32,938 nt of DNA, taken from the NCBI GenBank assembly GCA_009841055.1, contig VXMN01000326.1, positions 1 to 32,938 on the forward strand. Direction: 5' to 3'. Of this stretch, positions 25,849-32,938 are shown one piece after another (within the stretch, counting starts at the first letter, position 1; each line of letters opens with the position of its first letter). A model generated the notes under the pieces. That model was given only the letters and a program-made list of their open reading frames with translations. It searched no databases and was not told the DNA's origin. The DNA is from Acidobacteriota bacterium (GTDB lineage: Bacteria > Acidobacteriota > Terriglobia > Versatilivoradales > Versatilivoraceae). The position numbers and the translations under genes were made by a program.

Positions 25849-28800
25849 TCACAACTCTTCAATCCTGAGCCATTGAACGGCACTCCCCAGGTTTCTGTAA
25901 TCCGGCGACACTCCCGCCAGGCTGGGATTCCAGACGGGACGCACCCGAATGCGAATCGTCGGCGTCTGCCTGTCAAGAGATCCGGGTGAAATGGGGAATG
26001 CATAGTTTCGGAAGTGGTCCCCTACCCCAATCAGCTCCTGGGTGTCCAGTTTCACCTCATTGACCCAAACCGTGAGGAATTGTCGGAATCCGGGATCCGG
26101 ATTCGATTTGACCGTACGAATCACAAGTCGATACTTCCGATCTGGATCCAGCGGAAACGGCCAGACCAGGCTGGGGGAAATCCCCGCCCAGGAATACCCG
26201 TCGGCTTCGGTTGGATAGAAATCGATCCGTTGTGTCCCATCGCACTCAGTGCCGAAATCCACCTGATAGGCACGGGTTCCTCCCATCGGCACCAGGGATT
26301 GAAGCTTGATGCAGTCCAGCATAAACCCCAGGTCACGAGTATCCTCCCAACCCTGGAGGGCCGCTGGGTTGAAAGAATGCGACAAAAACTCGACCCGGTT
26401 TCTCTCCCCTCGAGCCAGCAGGGATTTTCTGATCGGGATTTTATAGTCCTTGAATCTCGGAGAAAGCTGCACCGCCCCCAGATCCTGGCCGTTCAACCGG
26501 ACAAGTACCGGAGATTCGGTTGCGGGCCCCATATCCGGGCGAGCCAGTCGCGCGATCAGAACTGCCGGATACGACCCATCGATTTCCGACAATTCCACCG
26601 AAGCATCCCCCTGGCTCCACCGGTACGCATTGCCGCCCTCCCCGAATTCCGACTGGTGGAATCCTTCTGACGCATAGCCGAAATTGGAGTGTGAAATGAG
26701 AGCCTCGTATGTCTTCGGCCCTCCTTGTGGACGGGGTTTGACCTCGTAGATCTGAAGGCTGTAATGCACTTCCTGCATTTGCTCGGGCAGACGCTCGAAG
26801 GTCCGTTCAACCAGGTCGCTGGTAAAGTAAAACCGCTCCCTGGACTCGAAGAAGAACTTGGAACTATCCAGGGATGTCCACTCCTCGCTGGAAATGAGAA
26901 ACACTCTCCTTTTTTCGGCCAGAAATTCCCCGACCACCCGTTCAAACGAGGCAGGATCAGGCTTGGTGTGGGCAAGAGGCAGCACGGTCTGCCCGAACAG
27001 ATTCCTCAGAGGGCCTAGAAAAAACTCCTGAGCGCGGCCGTGTTCGAACAGGATCACATCCGCTTCCTTTGTCTGGCTGGCCAGCGCTGCCATTTGCGTC
27101 CATGATCCACCCAGCTCTCCCTGGCGAAAAAAAGGCCAGGCCGCAGCCGTCTGGGCAGCGACCATGGCGGCCAATACCCCCAGACCGCAAGCCTGCAAGA
27201 GGAATCGACGGGAAGCCGATCGCACCCGCAACCTCGGGTGGACGGAAGCCAATCGATACAAACGCTGCATCGTCAGGCCTGCCAGGATGAGCATCGCCGG
27301 AATCGCGACCTCGGCGTACCGGCGGATGACCCAGTAGTTGTCGGGAAAGGCGCGAGACTTGTAGCCGTAGAACAGCAGGAAAGCCGCCAGCAGGAGCAGG
27401 AGGGGCAAGGGGCGCACCTGCCCCTTCAACACAACCTGCCGCAGGGCCAGGATGGCGCCGAGAAGCGCCAGACAAAGACCCAGGGGAGAGAGATACCATC
27501 CCAGGCGAACCAGATTCAACTCGTCGTAGTAGGGGATGAACCCCTGGTGAGGGGGCGCCAGCGGCAGCAGGTTGGCTCCCGGGTCCATCACGGGGCGTAA
27601 GAAATACCCCCAGCCGAAGGCGATGATCAACAAGCCCGAGAGGCTCACAAAGACAACCCGGCGCCGGGTCGCGGGATCTCCCCAGGAGGTGGCGATGGGA
27701 AACCCTCTTTCCTGCCAGGCTCTCGTCAATCGCCTGGAAGACCATGCCGCGATTGCCGCCAGCAGTACAAGCGCCAAAAGCCAACGCCATTGGCGGTCAA
27801 GTAAGGAGAGCACACCCTGGTTATGCAGAATGGACAGCACGTAGGGGTAGGCAAACAAGGCCATGTGCGCCAATGAATAAGCGACACCGATAACCAAACC
27901 CGCCGCGACAGGGCGAACCGCCAATCCGACCCTTCCGGCCAACCTCGACCGGACCAGAATCAGGAACACCGACACTGCCAGAATCGCCAGAACGGAGTCA
28001 ATGCGCACCATCAGACTCAGACCGAACACCAATCCCGACAAGAAGCCCAGACCACCCTTGCGTCGAGAGAGGGCCAGGGTGAGCATCCAGACACCGGCCA
28101 GCAGCAGAACCTGGGCCAGGGTCTCGCTGAATGGACTTCGCACCAACCATATCTGGCCCAGGTTCAGGCAAAGCAGACTCGAAGCCACCAAACCGACAGT
28201 CCTGGACCGAAAGATCTCAATGCCCAATGCAACCACCAGCAAGAGGCTCAGCAGGCCCAGGAAGACATTGAAACCGAAAAGCCCGTCGAACCTCCAGAGT
28301 TTGAATGCCAGGGACAGCCAGAGCGGAAACAGGTGCAGATACTGCGGCAACATTTCCCCGGTCTCGGCATCCAGCAGTGAAAATCCGGGAACGGCTTCCA
28401 GGTAAAGCGCATTTTCGAGAAGGACCGGCAGGAACAGTTTCTGGCGGTCCTCATCGAAATTCCGGAAGTCGGGATCGCTGAAGCGCAGGCTCTGCTCCTG
28501 GGCCAAACGCACCGCAATATTGGCGTGCTCCCCGGGGTCTCTCTGGCTGGCGATGTATTCGGCGGTCCTTCCGAAGGCGAACAGACCCAGAAGCAGGATG
28601 CCCGCCAGCCACACGTCGTTCCATCCGGGGCGGGGTCGTCTCCAGGCCGGCAGCCGCAATCTCAGGGACCCCGACTTCAACAGCCATGCCAGACAGACCA
28701 GGCTATAGACCGCGAGCAGCACAAACAGATAGCGAATGCGAGCCACGCCCAGTTGCGCGCTCAGCATGAGGAAACAGGAGGTCACGATCAATCCGCAGAC

Positions 28801-28989
28801 GGTGCTGAGCAACGCCGGACTGATCAGGCACTTGAACAGGTCGGCGCAGGTCGCGGAGGGTGCGCCCGAAAAGAAAGGTTCCTGGAGACGGCCAGCCGCA
28901 AGCCTGTAAGTCAACCAGCCGCTGACGCCGAACAGTCCGGCGAATTGAAGCAAGAGCGAGTAGTCTCTCCAACCGGGAACAAAATCCAT
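25849..28989 (-). CDS. Large polytopic membrane protein, GT39/ArnT-like glycosyltransferase, with C-terminal soluble region
   Basis: Many TM helices; early periplasmic-loop pattern YIASQRDPGEHANIAVRLAQE; ~350-residue soluble beta-rich C-terminus. ATG at 28989 (MDFVPGWRDYSLLL) preferred. Confidence 0.65.
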   Translation of the reverse strand: MDFVPGWRDYSLLLQFAGLFGVSGWLTYRLAAGRLQEPFFSGAPSATCADLFKCLISPALLSTVCGLIVTSCFLMLSAQLGVARIRYLFVLLAVYSLVCLAWLLKSGSLRLRLPAWRRPRPGWNDVWLAGILLLGLFAFGRTAEYIASQRDPGEHANIAVRLAQEQSLRFSDPDFRNFDEDRQKLFLPVLLENALYLEAVPGFSLLDAETGEMLPQYLHLFPLWLSLAFKLWRFDGLFGFNVFLGLLSLLLVVALGIEIFRSRTVGLVASSLLCLNLGQIWLVRSPFSETLAQVLLLAGVWMLTLALSRRKGGLGFLSGLVFGLSLMVRIDSVLAILAVSVFLILVRSRLAGRVGLAVRPVAAGLVIGVAYSLAHMALFAYPYVLSILHNQGVLSLLDRQWRWLLALVLLAAIAAWSSRRLTRAWQERGFPIATSWGDPATRRRVVFVSLSGLLIIAFGWGYFLRPVMDPGANLLPLAPPHQGFIPYYDELNLVRLGWYLSPLGLCLALLGAILALRQVVLKGQVRPLPLLLLLAAFLLFYGYKSRAFPDNYWVIRRYAEVAIPAMLILAGLTMQRLYRLASVHPRLRVRSASRRFLLQACGLGVLAAMVAAQTAAAWPFFRQGELGGSWTQMAALASQTKEADVILFEHGRAQEFFLGPLRNLFGQTVLPLAHTKPDPASFERVVGEFLAEKRRVFLISSEEWTSLDSSKFFFESRERFYFTSDLVERTFERLPEQMQEVHYSLQIYEVKPRPQGGPKTYEALISHSNFGYASEGFHQSEFGEGGNAYRWSQGDASVELSEIDGSYPAVLIARLARPDMGPATESPVLVRLNGQDLGAVQLSPRFKDYKIPIRKSLLARGERNRVEFLSHSFNPAALQGWEDTRDLGFMLDCIKLQSLVPMGGTRAYQVDFGTECDGTQRIDFYPTEADGYSWAGISPSLVWPFPLDPDRKYRLVIRTVKSNPDPGFRQFLTVWVNEVKLDTQELIGVGDHFRNYAFPISPGSLDRQTPTIRIRVRPVWNPSLAGVSPDYRNLGSAVQWLRIEEL

Positions 28990-29026
28990 CAGGATCCTGC
29001 CAGAGCTCTCAAGAGTGCGGATTCGG

Positions 29027-30016
29027 TCAGCCGAAAAGGGGTTTACGGTGCCAGTTGAGCGCAGTCGCAACGATGTCTTCCAGGGCGGTGTATTTCGGGG
29101 TCCAGCCCAGAACCCTGAAGGCCCGGGAGGCATCCGCTACCAGGGTGGAAGCATCCCCGGTCCGCCGCGAGCCCTCCCGCACGGGCACCTTCCTGCCTGA
29201 AAGCCGTTCAACGGTAGCGACGATTTGCTTCACCGAGTGCCCCTGCCCCGTCCCCAGATTCAGCGCCGCACTCCCGCCGCCCTCCGACAGATACCGCAGA
29301 GCCAACACATGGGCCGCAGCCAGATCGGAAACGTGGACAAAGTCTCGAACCGCCGTACCGTCAGCCGTTTCATAATCCGTCCCGAAAATCTCAAAATGGC
29401 TCCGGCCGCCAAGGGCCGATTCTATCGCCAGGGGAATTACATGAGTTTCGGGTCGATGGCTTTCGCCGATCTCACCGTCCGGGTCGGCCCCGGCGGCATT
29501 GAAGTACCTCAGACAGACGTAGCCAATGCCATAGGCCATGCTGAAATCCCGCAGCATGTGCTCCACTACCAGTTTGCCGACCCCGTAGGGGTTGATCGGA
29601 ACCTTGGCCTGAGTCTCCGGGATCGGAAGCGTCCCGGGGACTCCATAAATGGCGCAACTGCTGGAAAAGATGATGGACCGTACCCCCTGATCCAGCATTC
29701 CCTTCAGGAGGTTCAGACTGCCCACAAGGTTGTTGTGGTAGTAGCTGGCCGGATCCGTCACCGACTCACCGACATCGCACAGGTCTGCAAGATGCATGAT
29801 TCCGCCCGGCCGATACTGCTCGATCACGGCTCTCAAGCGGGCCTCGTCCGTCAGATCGACCCTTTCGAGCGGTCCCCACTTTACGGCCGATTCATGTCCA
29901 CGGGAGAGACAGTCCACCGCTACCGGATGGAATCCCTCTGCTGCCAGCGACTTGCAGACATGACTGCCGACATAGCCGGCTCCACCCGTAACCAGAATGG
30001 TTCGTGCCAGGACCAT
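29027..30016 (-). CDS. galE: UDP-glucose 4-epimerase
   Basis: ILVTGGAGYVGSHVCKSLA, IIFSSSCAIYG, NPYGVGKLVVEHMLRD, RYFNAAGADPDGEIGESHRPETHVIPLA, GTDYETADGTAVRDFVHVSDLA; ATG at 30016. Confidence 0.95.
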   Translation of the reverse strand: MVLARTILVTGGAGYVGSHVCKSLAAEGFHPVAVDCLSRGHESAVKWGPLERVDLTDEARLRAVIEQYRPGGIMHLADLCDVGESVTDPASYYHNNLVGSLNLLKGMLDQGVRSIIFSSSCAIYGVPGTLPIPETQAKVPINPYGVGKLVVEHMLRDFSMAYGIGYVCLRYFNAAGADPDGEIGESHRPETHVIPLAIESALGGRSHFEIFGTDYETADGTAVRDFVHVSDLAAAHVLALRYLSEGGGSAALNLGTGQGHSVKQIVATVERLSGRKVPVREGSRRTGDASTLVADASRAFRVLGWTPKYTALEDIVATALNWHRKPLFG

Positions 30017-30355
30017 GCTTTCCTTCCCGCTCAGGCCCGATCGGTGGCCCCGTATCGGAGCCGCCGCCAATCGCCCGAGCCCGAATAATTCAATCAGAAA
30101 ACGCCCGTTGCCGCAATTAAGGGCCAAGCCCGCATTTCTCGCCAGGTCGCTGGTAGCATGAAGAAGGGTAGTCTATCTTTCAGTACCTTGATCGACTCCA
30201 TGTAAAGGGCTTGCAGGTAACAGACGTCGCTGGGCATGCCCTGGCTTGTCCGTTTCCCTTCAGCGCGCCCATGCTCCCTGGTGAGAAATGCCGGCTCGTG
30301 GCCGCCTCTTCGCGTTGCCTTGACTCCGGCGACGTTCTAAAATGCGCCCCGCGTC

Positions 30356-31117
30356 ATGACTCCGACCACCACACTCTCGGTCATTGTCCCCGTTTTCAAT
30401 GAACAATCTCTGGTTCACGCCAGTCTCTCCAGGCTGCGAGTCCTGGGAGACAGCCCGCTGTTGAGTTCGATCCGGGTGATCGTGGTGGACGACGGTTCCC
30501 GCGATCAAACCGCGACCGTTCTCCAGCAGTTCCAGCAATCCCTGCAAAGGGACGATTGGGGAGCAAAATTTGTCTGGGAGTTTGTCCGCCACCCAAGGAA
30601 TTACGGCAAGGGCAAAGCTCTGAGAACAGGGTTGGCCCTGGCGGACACCGACCTCACCGTCTGCCAGGATGCCGACCTCGAATATCATCCTCAAGAGCTT
30701 CTTGGCATGATTCGGCTATTCCTCGAGGGTGAGGTGGATGCCGTCTTCGGTTCGAGATTCCACCGGGCAGCGCCGCGGCCAAGGGGCCTTTCTCCCCATC
30801 GGATGGTCAACGGTTTCCTCACCGCACTCTCCAACCTGGTCAGCCGTTTGAACCTCTCCGATATGGAAACCTGTTACAAGATGGTTCGCACCGACCTGCT
30901 CAAGAGCATCCCGCTGGAGAGCAACGATTTCCGCATTGAACCCGAGCTTGCCATCAAGTTGGCCAAACGCGGAGCCCGCCTGCTGGAAGTCCCCATTGGT
31001 TATGCGGGCAGGAGCTACCAGGAGGGGAAAAAAATCAATTGGAAGGACGGTCTCAAAGCCGTCCTGGCGATATTCAGATTCGCTCTGTCGGACCGGATCA
31101 ACCGGAAGGTGAACTAG
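30356..31117 (+). CDS. Glycosyltransferase family 2 (polyprenyl-phosphate glycosyltransferase-like)
   Basis: SVIVPVFNEQSLV, VIVVDDGSRDQT, NYGKGKALRTGL, CQDADLEYHPQEL, FGSRF, DMETCYKMVR. Confidence 0.92.
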   Translation: MTPTTTLSVIVPVFNEQSLVHASLSRLRVLGDSPLLSSIRVIVVDDGSRDQTATVLQQFQQSLQRDDWGAKFVWEFVRHPRNYGKGKALRTGLALADTDLTVCQDADLEYHPQELLGMIRLFLEGEVDAVFGSRFHRAAPRPRGLSPHRMVNGFLTALSNLVSRLNLSDMETCYKMVRTDLLKSIPLESNDFRIEPELAIKLAKRGARLLEVPIGYAGRSYQEGKKINWKDGLKAVLAIFRFALSDRINRKVN

Positions 31118-31139
31118 CCCCCGGCTTCAGTTTCAGGGC

Positions 31140-32537
31140 CTACTCCACCTTGGAAAATACGATGGCTCCACGGGGAAGCTGCGCGAAGTTCTCGATCTGC
31201 TCTCCGGACTGCAAAACACCGCCCGGCAGGAGATACAGGGTTTGATGGCTCAGGTAGTCATCGTCCAGGTCTTCTCCCAAGGGATCGCTGGTGCGCGGCG
31301 TGGGTACCCGGCGGTAGGCGATGAGCACTCTCGTTCCCGATGGCACATCCGCGAATCTCTCGATCCGATGGCCAGCCAGGATCTTGCCACCGGGGTAGAG
31401 GTAGTAGGTGAATGAGGAATTGTGCAGGACGTTGGCGATTTTCCAGGGAGACATATTCTCGCCGACAACCGGAAGCAAAACCTCCGCCCGAACTGCGCTG
31501 ACCACCTTGTCTTCCTCTACACCCAGCTCGACCACAGTGCCGGAAGGAATGTCGGACCAGTCCCGGATTTCGTGACCGCGCAGCGAGCGGCCTTCCGGGA
31601 AACGATAGAGCGTGGTAGCGGCCTTGTACTGGCGACCGGCAATCTTCCACGCCGTCCGGCGGGCGGTGATGGTGTTTTTCCCGGAGGGATCCGCTGCCGG
31701 CGGCCTCAGGCGACCGTTGTCCTGACCCTTTTGGTTGTTCCGCGCCGTTGTCGCCAATCCACCCTTATCCTCCCGTTTTTCAGGGTTGCGGGCTGCGGTC
31801 GCCGGACTGCCGTTATCCGCTCGCTTTTTCGGTTTGCGAGCTGTCGCCACCGGCGCCTTGGGCTGGGCTTTCCGAGCCAGTTGGATGCCATCCGGATTGG
31901 CCCCGATCCTTCCGGCGACCACGTCCGGGTCTCGAGGGTACGCATCGGTCAAGCCGGCCCGTCTGCGGTCGAAGTTGTCGATGCCCGGATCCTTTTTCCT
32001 TCCCCTCAGCTTCCTCTTGTGGAACCGGTTCGGTCTGGAATAAGCGATTCGGTAGTGTTCCAGGACATCCCGGTCCTTTACCCGAAAGCGCTTTTGCAGG
32101 ATTCTCAGCAATTCCTTCAGAGACCGATACTGTCGATCCGTAAAGGGCACATTGTGGTACCCCTCCAGCTCGATACCCAGCGAATGGTCGCTGAGTCGGT
32201 CCAGCCCGTTCCACATGCTCACTCCGGCGTGGTTCGCCCGGTACCTGGGATCGAGGATCCTGTAAACCGTACCGTTCTTGGCGACGAGGTAGTGGGCGTG
32301 TCCACCCCGACTGATGTATCGCCGGCGCCGGACCTTGCCGCGGGAAAGGGTTCTCAAGGAACTGGGCAGACTACCTTCGGTGGAGTGAATGATGATGAAG
32401 CGGGTACTCTTGCGTGAGCGTTTGGCAAAGCGCGGATTCAGCTTTTTCTGATAGTCGATGATCTTGAGCGCCACCATTTCGGTGGCGAAGAACCCAAGCA
32501 CCACCGTGGTCAGCGCAACGATGAACACTCGACTCAT
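31140..32537 (-). CDS. Membrane-anchored N-acetylmuramoyl-L-alanine amidase (amidase_2/PGRP) with repeat linker and triplicated C-terminal module
   Basis: N-terminal TM; RFIIIHSTEGS, AHYLVAKNGTVYRILDPRYRANHAGVSMWNGLDRLSDHSLGIELEGYHNVPFTDRQYRSL, LEHYRIAYSRPNR. Confidence 0.85.
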   Translation of the reverse strand: MSRVFIVALTTVVLGFFATEMVALKIIDYQKKLNPRFAKRSRKSTRFIIIHSTEGSLPSSLRTLSRGKVRRRRYISRGGHAHYLVAKNGTVYRILDPRYRANHAGVSMWNGLDRLSDHSLGIELEGYHNVPFTDRQYRSLKELLRILQKRFRVKDRDVLEHYRIAYSRPNRFHKRKLRGRKKDPGIDNFDRRRAGLTDAYPRDPDVVAGRIGANPDGIQLARKAQPKAPVATARKPKKRADNGSPATAARNPEKREDKGGLATTARNNQKGQDNGRLRPPAADPSGKNTITARRTAWKIAGRQYKAATTLYRFPEGRSLRGHEIRDWSDIPSGTVVELGVEEDKVVSAVRAEVLLPVVGENMSPWKIANVLHNSSFTYYLYPGGKILAGHRIERFADVPSGTRVLIAYRRVPTPRTSDPLGEDLDDDYLSHQTLYLLPGGVLQSGEQIENFAQLPRGAIVFSKVE

Positions 32538-32752
32538 GGAAGAAGGGTCTCGAGTTCGACCTCTATCAGGAGTGGGGAGAATTGATCCCCCCCCTACAAC
32601 TTGTGGCTATGTTCTCCCCAATCTGTCCGGAAGGCAAGCGAATTCGAGGCGCCCGGCGGCTGCCGACAGGCTTCGGCCACCGGAAAAGCACGCATTTCCC
32701 CTCGCGGGCCACTGTTAATGAAAACGACAGGGAGTAACGATCCGGGGGAACC

Positions 32753-32771
32753 AAAAAGCCGCAAATGCGGC
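32753..32771 (-). terminator. Predicted rho-independent terminator reading leftward
   Basis: On the minus strand: GCCGCA-TT-TGCGGC followed by TTTTT (plus strand aaaaaGCCGCAaaTGCGGC). Confidence 0.6.
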
Positions 32772-32884
32772 GACACGCGGGTGATCGTGGCGTGGGGCGG
32801 CGTTTCTTTGGTGAGGCTGTGCGTTCCGGAACGGGTGCTTCCTATTCGCCGCGTTCGCGGCTGGGTTGGCGCGGGATCAGACGA

Positions 32885-32904
32885 CCCCGGGTTGACACCC
32901 GGGG
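32885..32904. repeat. GC-rich palindromic intergenic hairpin CCCCGGGT-TGAC-ACCCGGGG (REP-like)
   Basis: Perfect 8-bp arms with 4-nt loop, followed by gctaccctgagccgcagctacgcagct; noncoding window edge. Confidence 0.55.
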
Positions 32905-32938
32905 CTACCCTGAGCCGCAGCTACGCAGCTCTATAAGG

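Noticed and set aside
1-32938. tRNA/rRNA genes, prophage, transposase, toxin-antitoxin or defence genes
   Set aside because: None recognised on either strand by inspection; a tRNAscan/defence-HMM run would be needed to exclude them formally.

Overview
The window is about 33 kb, GC-rich and densely coding, and looks chromosomal. It is probably from an uncultured Acidobacteriota: it has a VWFA-related acidobacterial-type protein and a PPC / DUF1549-DUF1553 / DUF1501 operon. I recognise no rRNA, tRNA, CRISPR array, transposase or phage genes. From left to right it contains: (1) hydrolases, a GH-like lipoprotein, a Tat-exported unknown and the DUF1501/DUF1549-1553/PPC operon; (2) small unknown proteins and a tandem Cache-like secreted protein; (3) a sulfur-assimilation island, with an Rrf2 regulator and cysK facing cysH-cysD-cysN; (4) an SDR, an aminotransferase IV, a RodZ-like protein and a VWA protein; (5) a minimal microcompartment pair, one BMC-H shell protein and an acylating aldehyde dehydrogenase with an unusual C-terminal extension; (6) a surface-polysaccharide block (methyltransferase with 28-aa coiled-coil repeats, membrane glycosyltransferase, galE, GT2) and a PGRP/amidase_2 protein with a triplicated C-terminal module. 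The strongest leads are: (a) the Rrf2 regulator ends in ...IMYYI, resembling the C-terminus of Bacillus CymR, and sits in an operon with cysK, suggesting a CymR-CysK sensor outside Firmicutes; (b) the BMC-H/aldehyde dehydrogenase mini-locus with an EutQ/EutT-like C-terminal module; (c) two inverted copies of a composite intergenic repeat bracketing a segment of about 5.6 kb that includes the BMC pair. All assignments come from reading the sequence and remembered family motifs; no searches were run.
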